From: Sambucus nigra
Lineage: Eukaryota > Streptophyta > Magnoliopsida > Dipsacales > Adoxaceae
DNA length: 64,000 nt
Reading direction: 5' to 3'
Assembly (NCBI GenBank): GCA_949130495.1
Contig: OX422221.1
Span: 477,853,159-477,917,158 of the forward strand
The position numbers and the translations under genes were made by a program. Positions within the stretch are counted from its first letter, which is position 1. Each line of letters starts with the position of its first letter. Below the pieces are notes generated by a model. It worked only from the letters and a program-made list of their open reading frames with translations. It had not been told where the DNA came from and made no database searches. Below, piece by piece: positions 42,199 through 53,269 of the stretch.

Positions 42199-43662
42199 TT
42201 GGAGGATAGACTAGGGGAAATGGCTAAGGCAAAAAATCCTCTACAAAGAACTTTTGTCCAAGGGACACCTTTTATCCAAGCAATTATGGATTTTCCCACA
42301 CCATCAAAGTTCAAAGCCCCAGTGGGAACACCAAAATATGATGGAAAAACTGATCTTGTTCTACATATAGAACAATATCAGGCAGCTGCTGATATTTATG
42401 CTATTCCAGACGAGATGTGGTGTAGGGCCTTTTCCGGAACTCTCACTAGATCTACTCAAATATGGTACAACAATCTTCCTCGGGGGAAGATTGAAACTTT
42501 CTTTCAACGGGTCGAGCTCTTTATTGGAAACTTCTGTTTTAGAGCAAAACTAGTTAAGTGAGTAGCACACTTGCTAAGCGTTAGACAAAAAGCAGGTGAG
42601 AGCACCAGGGATTATATTACTCGTTTCAATAACGAGAAGCTCGAAGTTATTGACTACGAGGAAAAGACAACAATCACTGCTCTGATGAGTAGATTGTTGC
42701 CAAATAAATTATACTATACTTTGGCCAAAGATCCACCTAGGACCATATCAGAATTAATGGCAAAAGCAGCCAAAATCATGAATGCCGAGGAAGTTATGTC
42801 TGCAAAGAAGAGCATGGATACTAAGGAAACCAAAGTTGAGGCTGAGAAGATTGAGAAGAAGTATCAGAAGAATAATGGTGGTAACAAGCAGTCAAAATCA
42901 AGGCAAGCGTTGGAACAGTTGAAGAAATTTGGAAAATATACTCCCTTGAAGGTAGATATAAACCATGTTCTGGAAGAGATCAAGAACAGCGAGGAGTTAA
43001 ACTGGCCCGAGAAAATGAAGACAAATCCTGACAAAAGAAATAAGTCCAAATATTGCGAGTTCCATAAAGACCATGGTCATACGACCAAAAATTGCATAGC
43101 TCTTCAGAATGAAATTGAAGCGCTCATCAGACGAGGAAAGCTGGCCAAGTATGTTGATCGTAGAAATGAAGGAAAAAATAACGATCGAGCAAGACGGAGA
43201 TCTAGATATCCTCGTCGAGCACAAGAAAACAAGAAAAGAGATCATAAAGACGATCTAGAAGACGACCCTGATCTCCCTAAAAGACCAAGACAGCCAGAAT
43301 GCGAGGTATTTTCTATCCGTTTTGGGTCATTTGATTGCAATGTTATTACTGGTGGAGATGCAGGAGGTGGAGACCTTACTGCAGAAAGGAAAGCTTACCT
43401 TAACGAGGCTCAAGCTTGTTCGTATATTCAACGGATAAATCTAGCTGAAGAAGATCGCCCGAGGAAGGTTAACAAAGATAAACTGGTCATCAGTTTCTCT
43501 AAGAATGACCTCGCAGGTGTGCTATACCCTCATGATGACCCATTGGTGATCAAAATGAGGATGAAGGAAGTAGTGATTTCGCGAGTCTTGGTGGATAATG
43601 GCAGCTCGATAGATATTATGTTCTACCCATGTTTTGATAGTTTGAACCTAAAGCTATCCTAG
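42199..43662 (+). pseudogene. Tat gag and protease
   Basis: The frame opens at ATG 42199 (MEDRLGEMAKAK). The gag capsid region follows (KYDGKTDLVLHIEQY; RAFSGTLTRSTQIWYNNLP), then a TGA at 42559-42561 and an in-frame continuation for 363 codons. The continuation includes GESTRDYITRFNNEKLEV, a long Lys/Glu-rich stretch, an intact zinc knuckle (CEFHKDHGHTTKNC, near 43055) and the protease active site VLVDNGSSIDIMFY (near 43588). Asp-Asn-Gly in place of Asp-Thr-Gly occurs in plant Tat elements. The frame ends at TAG 43660-43662 with protease sequence continuing in another frame to ~43955. The true gag start may lie upstream. Confidence 0.85.
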
Positions 43663-44149
43663 TAGTAGCCCTATCATCGACCACTCCTCAGTTTTACTGG
43701 CGAGAAAGTTTTTCCACTTGGGACGATTAAGTTGGATATATTCATCGGTACATGGCCTGTTTGTCGAACAGAAAGAGTGCGCTTTTTGTGATGGACAAAA
43801 ATGTTCAATCAGCTTATAATATCATCATGGGAAGGGTAGGATTGAAGAAGTTCGAAGGAGTACCATCTACTGTACATCAATGCCTAAAATTTTCAACCAA
43901 CTTTGGAGTAGGAATTGTGAAGGGTGACCAAAAAGTAGCTCGAGAATGCTACTAATCATCGGCCGAGCAAGAAGAACTGGAAGAATCTAGGAAAAAGACT
44001 ACCACCTATCAAGTGGATGAAGGTGCAGAAATTGAAACGTTGGATCCTAGAGACGAGTCGCAACTCGTAAAAGGTCAGGTGGTGGAAGCTATGAAAATGT
44101 CATTCTGGACGACAAACACCCAGAACGAACAACTCAAATCGGTTCATCG

Positions 44150-45538
44150 TTGGACACCCTACTAAAACAGGAATTGATAGCCTTCCTAAAAAGCAGAAAA
44201 CAAACTTTCGCATGGAGCCACAATGATATGCCAGGAATAGACCCAAATTTCTTGTGTCATGAATTTAATGTGAACAAGGAAATCAAACCTGTGAAGCAGC
44301 GAAGAAGAGTGTTCAGCCCCGAGAAGAACCAAGTTATACAAGAGGAGGTCAAGAAGCTCCAAAAAGCTTACTTTATTGAAGATGTCAAATATACAGACTG
44401 GTTAGCTAATGTGGTGATGGTAAAGAAGAAGAACAACAAGTGGAGGATGTGTATAGACTTCACCGACCTCAATAAGCCATGCCCAAAGGATCATTTTTCT
44501 TTACCCCGAATTGATCAATTAGTGGACGCTACCTCGGGACACGAGCTATTGAGCTTCATGGATGCTTATTCTGGTTATAACCAGATTAAAATGAAACCTG
44601 AAGACAGGGAGAGTACCTCTTTTATTACCCCTAGGGGAACTTACTGTTATAATGTTATGCTTTTTGGTTTAAAAAATGCAGGTGCAACATATCAGCGGCT
44701 GATGAACAAGGTGTTTGCAGAGAAAATCAGTCACAATATGGAGGTTTATGTTGATGATATGCTAACGAAGAGCAGGAGAGTTGCTGACCATCTAATTGAT
44801 CTAGGTCAAAACTTTGATCAATTAGATAAATATCAAATGAAGTTGAACCCTACCAAATGCATATTCGGAGTACGAGAAGGCATGTTCCTCAGGTATATTG
44901 TCAACCAACGAGGTATTGAAGCAAATCCAGAAAAGATCAAGGCTCTATTGGGGCTACGATCTCCAACAACGAAGAAGAAAGTGCAAAGTCTCACAGGGCG
45001 AGTTGCAGCACTTAATAGATTTGTATCACGAGCAACTGATAGATGCCTGCCATTCTTTAAAACACTCCGAAAAATGTTTGAATGGAATGATGAATGCGAG
45101 AAGGCCTTTAAATAGTTAAAGAAATACTTAGGAGCACCCCCACTGTTGTTCAGGCCAGTGATGAGAGAAAGATTGTACTTGTATCTGGCAGTTTCGGAGA
45201 ATGCAGTTAGCTCGGCATTGATAAGAATGGAGGATGGAGTGCAAAAATCAATTTACTACACTAGCAAGGACTTCCGAGGAGCAGAGATCAGATATCCAAG
45301 ACTAGAAAAGTTGGCACTGGCGTTGATCGAAGCAAGTAGAAGAATGAGGTCGTACTTCCAAGCTCATACCATAGTAGTGTATACCGATATGCCACTAAGA
45401 CAAGCTCTTCATAAACCAAAAAAATCTGGGAGATTGATGTACTGGGCAGTAGAACTTGGTGAATATGATATAATTTATGAGCCTAGGTCGTCACTTAGAG
45501 GACAAGCAGTAGGCGATTTTATCTCAGAATTCACTTAA
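44150..45538 (+). pseudogene. Tat reverse transcriptase and RNase H
   Basis: A 321-codon frame (44150-45115) carries RT: WRMCIDFTDLNKPCPKDHF, FMDAYSGYNQI, the catalytic VYVDDMLTKS (near 44747) and the connection region (KVQSLTGRVAALNRF). A TAG at 45113-45115 separates it from RNase H, which continues in frame to TAA 45536-45538 (IYYTSKDFRGAEIRYPRLEK; VVYTDMPLRQ; EYDIIYEPRSSLRGQA). Only one nonsense change breaks the RT-RNase H unit. It synthesises element cDNA in cytoplasmic particles. Confidence 0.88.
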
Positions 45539-45739
45539 CCTGACACTTTCGAGGAGCAAAAGCTGAATACCGACCAACCTGTGGATGTTACAGGATCATC
45601 AAATTTAAACCCCGATCAACTTAAGTCAGTTGACGATCAGGGGGAGATGGTCGACGAGCAGCAAGAAGTACTAAAGGAGGATAAAAGGAAGCAACAAATA
45701 TTCCACCGAGGAACTTTATCCGATATAAAATTTTAGGAT

Positions 45740-47453
45740 GAGGTACCTATATCGAATCTATATATAGATGGTTCATCTTGCATTACAGGCTGTGGAGTAG
45801 GGATTGTTTTGAACAGCCCGGATGAGGTCGATGTGGAGTATGCTTTGCGTTTTCAATTTAAGGCTTCTAATAATGAGGCTGAATATGAAGCTATAATTGT
45901 AGGACTTGGCTTGGCAAAAAACATGGGGGCGGAGCAGGTTATCGTATTCAGTGACTCGTAATTGATCGTAAATCAAATGATGGGATTATATACAGCCAAA
46001 GGAGAATTAATGATCAGGTATCGTGCAAAAGCAATGGAAGTTTTATTAAGCCTGATCGCAATACAGATAATTAGAATACCAAGATTGGAGAATGCAAGAG
46101 CGGATGCCTTAGCTCGGTTAGCTTCAGTCACACGCACCGAGCTACGAAGAACAATCCCAATAGAAGTATTGGCTAGTCGAAGTAAAGACGAAGATCTAAT
46201 GATGAACTTTGTTACCCTTAAGTTAGGACCATCTTGGATGGATCCCATTAGGGCATATATTAAAGAAGGAAAATTACCAACCGACAAACTCGCAGCCAAG
46301 AAACTAAAGTTTAAAGATGCTCGCTATGTATTGACTAATGGTATTCTATATAGACGAGGAATTATAGCAGGTCTGCAAAGATGTGTGCACCCTTCCGAGG
46401 TGAAAGATTTGGTTGAAGAGGTCCATGAAGGGTCTTCTGGAGCTCATATAGCAGGTCAGACGCTTTTGCAAAGAATAATGACGCAGGGATATTATTGGCC
46501 GACGATAAGGGCCGATTGCATAGCGTATGCTAAGAAATGTGACAAATGTCAGCGCTTCTCGTCCCTTAGAAGAACTCCTCAGGAATTACTGACACCCATA
46601 ACATCCCTTTGGCTATTTGCCATGTGGGGAATGGACTTGGTCGGGCCACTCCCGACGACAAGAGGAAGGTTCAAATACCTCATCATCGCTGTGGATTATT
46701 TTACTAAATGGGTGGAAGCTGAACCTCTTATTGATATGACTTATGAGAAGGTGTATCAATTTATATGGAAGAACATCATTTGTAGATATGGTCTTCCTCA
46801 TGCATTCATCACAGACCATGGAACTCAATTTGATAATGAGGAGTTCGCTGCATATTGTCATCAGCCAAATATATTGAAAATCCACTCGGTACCAGGCCAT
46901 CCCCAGAGCAATGGACAAATTGAGGTGACGAATAGAACGCTGCTGAATGGTTTGAAGAGAAGACTCGATGATGCGAAGGAAAATTGGATCAACGAGTTAC
47001 ATTCTGTACTATGGGCTTATCGTACTACACCACGAGCAGCAACAGGAGAATCTCCGTACATACTGGCATTTGGAAGTGAAGCTGTTATACCTGCCGAGCT
47101 GGGCCTCCCAACACACAGAGTGCTGAATTTCAATTCTCCTGTCAGTTATTTGATGAGAAGTAGATTTGGATATGCTCGAGGAAGTTAGACAAGAAGCAGC
47201 AATCAAGAATGTTGCTTACCAGTAACGAACAACTCTGTTCTACAACAAGAGAGTAAAGAAATGTGATTTGAAAGAAGGGGACTATGTGCTAAAGAAAGTG
47301 ATTCAAAAACACAACAAATTAGAACCTAACTGGCATGGACCCTACAGAGTAACAGAAGTTGTTCACCCAGGAACTTACAGGATTGAAACCTTGGAGGGGA
47401 AAGAATTTAAGAATGCATGGAATGCAGAGCATCTACGCAAGTATTATCAGTAG
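45740..47453 (+). pseudogene. Tat archaeal-type RNase H and integrase
   Basis: The second RNase H starts near 45755 (LYIDGSSCITGCGVGIVL; NNEAEYEAIIVGLGL; FSDS). It is broken by TAA 45959-45961, a C-to-T change of a Gln codon by position, and continues in frame. Integrase follows with zinc ligands (GAHIAGQTL, CDKCQ near 46540) and an intact DDE set: GMDLVGPLP (46630), FITDHGTQF (46805), and Glu in NGQIEVTNRTL (46910). The frame slips near 47150. The C-terminal region reads on to 47453 (LEPNWHGPYRVTEVVHPGTY). No chromodomain, as expected for Tat. Confidence 0.88.
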
Positions 47454-47585
47454 TAGGGATTCCTATGTAAATGAATAAATGAAGTTTTCTTCAGTATGAA
47501 TAAAGTGTTGAAGTTTTTATCCAATTCTTTTATTTTGATGAAATTTTTTCGGAGTATTAGTGCTACACACTATGCATCAAGTTCA

Positions 47586-48376
47586 ACGGTTGGTCGGTCT
47601 ACCAACTATGGTTGGTTGATAAATATAAAACCCTACCAACTACAGTTGGTCGGTCTACCAACTACGGTTGGTCGATAAAAATAAAACCCTACCAACTACG
47701 ATTGGTCGGTCTACCAACTACGGTTGGTCGATAAATATAAAACCCTACCAACTACGGTTGGTCAGTCTACCAACTACGGTTGGTCGATAAATACAAAACC
47801 CTACCAACTACGGTTGGTCGGTCTACCAACTACGGTTGGTCGGTCTACCAAAAATCCCACCAACTATTATTGGTCGGTCTACCAACTACGGTTGGTAGAT
47901 AAATAAAAATCCCACTAACTATGGTTGGTCGGCCTACCAACTACGGTTGGTCGATAAATATAAAACCCTACCAACTACGGTTGGTCGGTCTACTAACTAC
48001 GGTTGGTCGATAAATAAAAATCCCACTAACTACGGTTGGTCGGTCTGCCAACTACGATTGGTCGATAAATATAAAACCTTACCAACTACGATTGGTCGGT
48101 CTACCAACTACGGTTGGTCGATAAATAAAAATCCCACTAACTACGGTTGGTCGGTCTGCCAACTACAGTTGGTCGATAAATATAAAATCCTACCAACTAC
48201 GATTGGTCGGTCTACCAACTACGGTTGGTCGATAAATAAAAATCCCACCAACTATGGTTGGTCGGTCTACCAACTATGGTTGATAAATAAAAATCCCCTA
48301 ACTACGATTGGTCGGGGAATAAAAGTTCACCAACTCCGGATGGTCAGAAACAAATATCTTAATAAACTCTAGTTGG
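47586..48376 (+). repeat. Tandem array of CCAACTACGGTTGG hairpins (~56-bp units)
   Basis: About thirteen units of ~56 bp, each with two copies of CCAACTACGGTTGG or a close variant, separated alternately by a short GTCGGTCTA linker and a longer TCGATAAATATAAAACCCTA linker. I count eleven exact copies. As plus-strand RNA each gives a CCAAC/GUUGG stem closed by C-G around UACG, the extra-stable cUNCGg tetraloop class. Variants change loop or stem (TATG, TACA, or GATTGG for GGTTGG). The array lies between the end of pol (47453) and the end of the convergent antisense gene (48647). Tandem repeats at this place are known for Tat/Ogre elements. Confidence 0.9.
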
Positions 48377-48646
48377 TCGGTAAGCCAATTACAATCATCT
48401 TCAGTTATTTAAATTTAACAGGATCATGAGATAAAGGATATTTTATCACATAAAGATCAAAGATTGATAAATCACTGCAATAAAATAAACAGCCAGCAAG
48501 CAAAAACATTCTACAAATTATTTAGAAGAAAATGACGAACGACAAATTATCATTCATACTAAATAAAATTACAAATGTATTACAAAATTTTTTCATTCAA
48601 ATAGAATTACATAAGTAGCGAAAAGTACAAGTCATTACATAAAATC

Positions 48647-49927
48647 CTATTCTACGGGTTTCTTTCCCTCTGCCTTTGAAGCAGGTTCCATTTTGGCAGG
48701 AGGATCGTCTAAGGCATAGGGGGAGTTTATGAAGTTTATGTCTTTCAACATTCGAATATTCATCACAGAAGGACGATCAAGCAGGTGCTCTGTCCGAGAT
48801 ATCTCAAAATTAGAGTGAAGACTGTAGTCACTAAGATACATTGAAATCAGGCATTGAGGAATGGCCCGAGCAGGAATCCAGCTCATATCAAGTTTGAAAG
48901 GTGGCACTGGAAACTCGAGCAACCCAGGGTCATAGTAATCCCACAAATAGTGGCCCTGTTCCAACTCCAGCACTCCCAAGGCATTCAGTCATCCTTGCTT
49001 GTACCCCTCGTTGTTCGACTGCTAGATCATATCATCAAGGTGATAGAGGGCTTCATTATAACCATCCATCTAGAATTCTCTAGGTTGCTTGTGGAATTGG
49101 TAGGTCAACCTCTCTAACTACTCGTGAAGATTCTTCACCAAATTTGTTTTGTTCTCCAAGGCAGACTTTTGGGCAGCAAGTTGCTCATCGAAGGTCTGAA
49201 TCTTCTTAGACATCTCAGCTAATGCTTGATTCTTCGCCATTAACTGGAAGGCCTGATTCTCCAAAGCTGATTGAGTTCTTTATTCCTCAATTGAAATATG
49301 AGCAGCCCTTGCTCGACCCCTAGAAGCTCTTACTCGCCCGCGAGCAGAGGTAGAAGGTCCAATCCTTTTTAAGGTTTCCAGTTCATCTCTCAAGTTGGCA
49401 TTTTCGACCTCTAAGAAAGAGAAACCCTCGTCGTTGACAAGGACCAAAGCGCTCGATGTAGAGGTTGTAGATTTCAGCTGAGATATCTCTCCTCGCAGGC
49501 TATTATTTTCATGTTCCAGCAACTTCGCGATCTGCCTATGCTCTTCGACCTCGGTCTTCAAGGTCCTCTCCTTAAAATCATAAGCAACAACTAACTTATC
49601 ATAGCCTTTGTCAGCATTTAGCTGCTGATACTTTTTCTCATACCCCTGATGTAAAAGGGCAGAAGATTCCTTGTATTGTTGCTAAAGTTCCTCGATGATA
49701 CCCTGTAGATCTTTATTCATCTCGTAATACGCCACATTATTGGAATCATCTCGGTCAAGTAAGCATTTCAGATATTGGTAAGCTTCCATCGCTCGCTCAG
49801 AGGCATCTGAACCCAGGATATCAAAAATTTGTGATTCATCCAAATCTGTATAGCCAGCTTTGAAATATTCATTACATTTTTTCATCAGCTTAGTATCGTG
49901 AGCTGACAAGAGTTCCATCCTGGCCAT
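48647..49927 (-). pseudogene. Tat antisense gene, 3' part: coiled-coil protein
   Basis: The minus-strand frame from ATG 49927 (MARMELLSAHDTKLMKK) shows helical, charged sequence (EYFKAGYTDLDESQIFDIL; AYQYLKCLLDRDDSNNVAYY). A coiled coil follows (TEVEEHRQIAKLLEHENNSL), then an Arg-rich patch (ARGRVRASRGRARA), and a C-terminal part ending at 48647 (LDDPPAKMEPASKAEGKKPV). Stops near 49681, 49277, 49117 and 48986 break it. An acceptor-like TTTGCTAG lies just upstream (AG at 49932-49931) and a donor-like AAG|GTGTAAAG at 50100, so it may be the last exon of the gene at 50104-52309. Function unknown. Confidence 0.65.
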
Positions 49928-50103
49928 AAACTAGCAAAGAGAAGCCATAAACAGGATTAATAAACAATAAAGGCAGAGTAAGACAAAGGAAGTCAACATG
50001 AACAATAAAAACTCAAATTTTTATTCATCAAAAGACAGGTACAAGGTTCAGGGTTACATTCAAAAGAAATAATAAAATTAAAGCCCGAGCAACTTTACAC
50101 CTT

Positions 50104-52309
50104 CTCCTTGTGTTTTGCGACTTCCTCAGAAGGCTAAGATGAGGAGGCTGGTTTCTCGGAGGATATTGGCAGTTGCTCGACAAAAGTACTGGTAGATTGA
50201 AGCTGCTCGGTAGGAGTAATAGTTGGTTGGGGCTGCTCGTAGCGAAGTTCAACTATAGGGACCTGATCCCTAACCATCATTGAAGATTCTTCAGAGGCAG
50301 CTTCGTCCTCTTCTTCTTCGCCAGGGGAAGGAGGAGGACCGTGAACATGACGTTGAAACAGCTCAGAACTCTCTGAGACCTTCAACTCCTACAGAGCAAC
50401 AATCCATTCGTCCCTAAAGAATTTGAGGCTAGCAAAATCTAATTGAGAGGACATGGCAGCTAGGCCTTTGTTCTAACCTTTGTCCCAGCCAGCACTGAAG
50501 GACTTTTTAATAGCTAGTTTCCTCTTCACCTTCTTCGAGGAAAGCTTCTCAGATAAGAGTTCATCGGCAGCTTTCAATTTCCTTTCTGCCTCTTCCTTCT
50601 GACGATCAGCTTCACGGAGTTTGCCCAATTCTTCTTTAGCATTTTTAAGCTTTATCTCAAGCTCTCCAGCATTTTTGAGATTTTCCTCAAGATCAGTATT
50701 CTTCTTCTCACATTCTTTCATTTTCCTCTCCAACTCCTGAGAGGCCTCCACAACTTTCTCTTTCTCTTGCTCAATGGCCTTTAATTGCTTTTGCCAAGCA
50801 GTTTTATCTTCATCATACTTCTGACGAGAATCCTTTAATGAATGTGTTAGACCTACAAGAGCTTCCTCCACACCTGACGAGGAGCTCGAATCTTTAATAG
50901 CTTTATCCTTTTTCAAAATGGTGTTGAAACAAGTTACCAACTGGAAAAAGAAAACAATTGTAAGTCAGTGCAAGTACATGATATTAAAAAGGGAAAGTTT
51001 AGATTAGTAATACTTACTAAGGCAATATATTGAGCTGCCAAGGTGGTAACCCTATCCCGAGAAAGAGTGTTTTCAAGACCTTGGATTTCAGGGATAATCT
51101 AAGACTTCACAGAGCTCATGGCAGAGCTCGGAGCAACAAAAGTGGGAACACCACTTCCAGCAGTTAGAGGTTGAGAGATGGATTCAGCCACTTTATCCGA
51201 GGAGCTTTTCTTCAACTTCCTCGTGGGAGCAGGAACATTTTCGACCAAGGATGTGGTCTTGGTCGGTGATATAACTATAACCTCGCTTAGAGGAGAGACA
51301 ACAACAACCTTGCCCGAAGTCACAGGGGGCTTCTCGGCAACCTTTTAAGCAACAGCAGGAGGGGGTGCATCAACTTTTCTTGTCCCTTCCTCTGGGACAT
51401 CCTGCTTATTTCTTTTCACCTCTACATTGGCAGAGTCTGATTTGTCAAAGTATGAGGGAGATCTTCTTCTCTTCATTCTGTCACTGAGAGGAATATTTGA
51501 TTCAGCAGAGGAACCTTCAGAAGCTGGTGTTGGTTCTATGTCACTTATTACTGGACGAGCAGTGAAAGAAGAAGTGTAACTCTTGTACTGTAACAAGTAC
51601 GAGGCTGATCTGATATGTTCGTTAGCAATAGTTTGGTGCAAACTCCAGATAAGTTTCAAGTGCCTCAAATTAACATCAGTTTCTTTAGGGGATTTTTTTT
51701 GCTATCAACTGCAAATAAACAAAAATTAAAATGTCAATGACGCATTTTATCAAACACAAAGAAAACATAATTTCAAAAATAAAATAAAATAAAATAAAAA
51801 CAACATATCCCATTGCCATAGGGAGGGCATCTAGGACCCTGATACACATCATCTCCATTTAATGGAGCATGTTGCCAATTTTTCATAACAACCCCATGCA
51901 CGAAGTAATCCCTGTTGGCATCGGGGATATTGATAACTAAAGCCCAATTTAAAAACCTAGTGTTTAAATAAAAAGTGCTATAACTAACAACCCATCTATA
52001 GCAAAAAATAATTTCTGGAATTCCTAAACGGGTTCCATGAATCTGATTTAACCTATGGACTCCATTAACTATTCTTCAGGTATTAAGAGCTATTTTTGCA
52101 GGTATCACGTCAAAATATGGACATAATTCCAAACACAAGGGGTTTAAAGGAAAATAAAAGCCACATTCAGCTACAAAGAGACTGGGGAACCAATGTCCCT
52201 CAGCCAAACGAAAATAGTCAGAAGGCTCAGAAAGCTCTTCCAATATAACCCAGGATGGCATAGAAAAATCAGAGCGAAATTTGTCAAGAGATTCAACGAC
52301 GTAAACCAT
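50104..52309 (-). pseudogene. Tat antisense gene, 5' part: gypsy-type 'Transposase_28'-like plus coiled coil, with introns
   Basis: On the minus strand the first exon starts near ATG 52309 (MVYVVESLDKF) and contains FRLAEGHWFPSLFVAECGFY then PLNPLCLELCPYFDVIP. This layout is that of the 'putative gypsy type transposon' family (PF04195-like). After an intron with acceptor TTTATTTGCAG (AG at 51710-51709), an acidic/Ser-rich exon follows. A canonical 77-bp intron spans 50941-51017 (donor TTA|GTAAGT, acceptor TTTTTCCAG). Then comes a ~130-residue Lys/Glu coiled coil (KQLKAIEQEKEKVVEASQEL) and an acidic tail. Several stops (52076, 51345, 51099, 50473) make it a pseudogene here. Its role in the element is unknown. 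Confidence 0.7.
50941..51017 (-). other. Intron in the antisense gene
   Basis: On the minus strand, GTAAGTATTACT opens the intron (GT at 51017-51016) and TTCTTTTTCCAG closes it (AG at 50942-50941). The length is 77 nt, normal for plants. Open reading continues on both sides, and the intron itself is AT/T-rich. Confidence 0.75.
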
Positions 52310-52718
52310 GATGAACAAAAGAAATAAAAGAGAAGGAAGAAGATCTTACAGGAAAAAGATGAATCAGGTGACAACGAACAATGGAAGAAACGAACGCACA
52401 TGACAGAGAAGAAGTGAAAAAATTCTAAAGATGCAGATTTAAAAAAGTAAAAGACGATCGAGTTTTCTGAAGTGTTTAAATACTTTACCTCTAGAATGGA
52501 GAAAAGCAATGATTACCAAGATGGACGATTGCGTATCCAACGGCTAAAAAGAAGAAAAAAGCGCGAAAGACGAAGCGGTTATTGAAATTTGAAACACTCT
52601 AAAAGCCTGGTCCTATATACTCAGAAAAGGAGTTATGTACAACGAACGATTGTCTAAAATTCATAAAGTTTAGGCGGCATAAATGTTCCATACTTTTCTT
52701 CAACATCAAACCACGAAA

Positions 52719-52731
52719 CATTGGGGGCTTC
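52719..52731 (+). other. Tat polypurine tract region
   Basis: CATTGGGGGCTTC immediately precedes the TGTTGATACC start of the LTR. The G run with a short CTT interruption is typical for this group. Confidence 0.65.
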
Positions 52732-53269
52732 TGTTGATACCAAATTTAACCTGCTGACGTGGACCAAATATGTGGAAACACGTGTCAATATACATGGCAC
52801 CCGAGAACATTTTTTACAACACTTTGACTCCGAGGAACTCAACCTCCCCGACCAACTCAGGCACTCCGAGCAACAAGTATTCTCCGAGGAACTTTATTGT
52901 ACCGAGCTACTTAGGTGGTTCGAGCTGCACCTCGTACAGAGCATTTATAATCGAATAATTAAGAGGATTGAATGCGCATTAAATGTTGATTATTATCATA
53001 CAGATGTACACACCGATTGGACAGCTATGTAATATTCTCTCGCATGTACAACCTCAAGGCTATAAATACATTGTAACCTCCTCATTAGCAGGGGACTCGG
53101 AATTTCTTGGTAAACCCATTATCGAGAATTCTGCAAACAGTCAGCAATAACATAAACAGTGGACGTAGGCCATTCTTCCAAGGCTGAACCACTTTAAAAA
53201 TCTCTTGTCTTATTTATTTTTTATCTGTGATTAAATGATTAGAGATAATCTAATTTTTTTACATCAACA
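52732..53269 (+). repeat. 3' LTR of the Tat element (538 bp)
   Basis: It starts TGTTGATACC and ends ACATCAACA, giving inverted TGTTGAT...ATCAACA ends. A TATA-like CTATAAATACATTG lies near 53060. Short frames inside (for example 52721-53032) are not genes. Beyond it, RTE LINE sequence resumes at 53270. No matching 5' LTR is in the window. Confidence 0.82.

Larger units (their letters stand above)
42021..53269 (+). mobile_element. Tat-type Ty3/gypsy retrotransposon, 5' truncated
   Basis: About 11.2 kb with gag, protease, RT/RNase H, a second archaeal-type RNase H, integrase, a hairpin array, two antisense genes, a polypurine tract and a 538-bp 3' LTR. The extra RNase H between RT-RNase H and integrase, and antisense genes before the 3' LTR, identify the Tat/Ogre/Retand group. 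No 5' LTR or primer site is found before gag, so the element has lost its 5' end, together with part of the RTE LINE. It is less decayed than the chromovirus at 12434: RT YVDD, integrase DDE and the gag knuckle are intact. Confidence 0.88.

Noticed and set aside
47496..48372. Open frames of 60-141 codons with repeated Thr-Thr-Val-Gly-Arg-Ser-Thr-Asn-Tyr
   Set aside because: Translation of the ~56-bp hairpin array. The frame changes between stretches and follows no start context.
47586..48376. CRISPR-like regular repeat array
   Set aside because: The spacers are themselves repeats, there are no cas genes, and the context is a plant retrotransposon.
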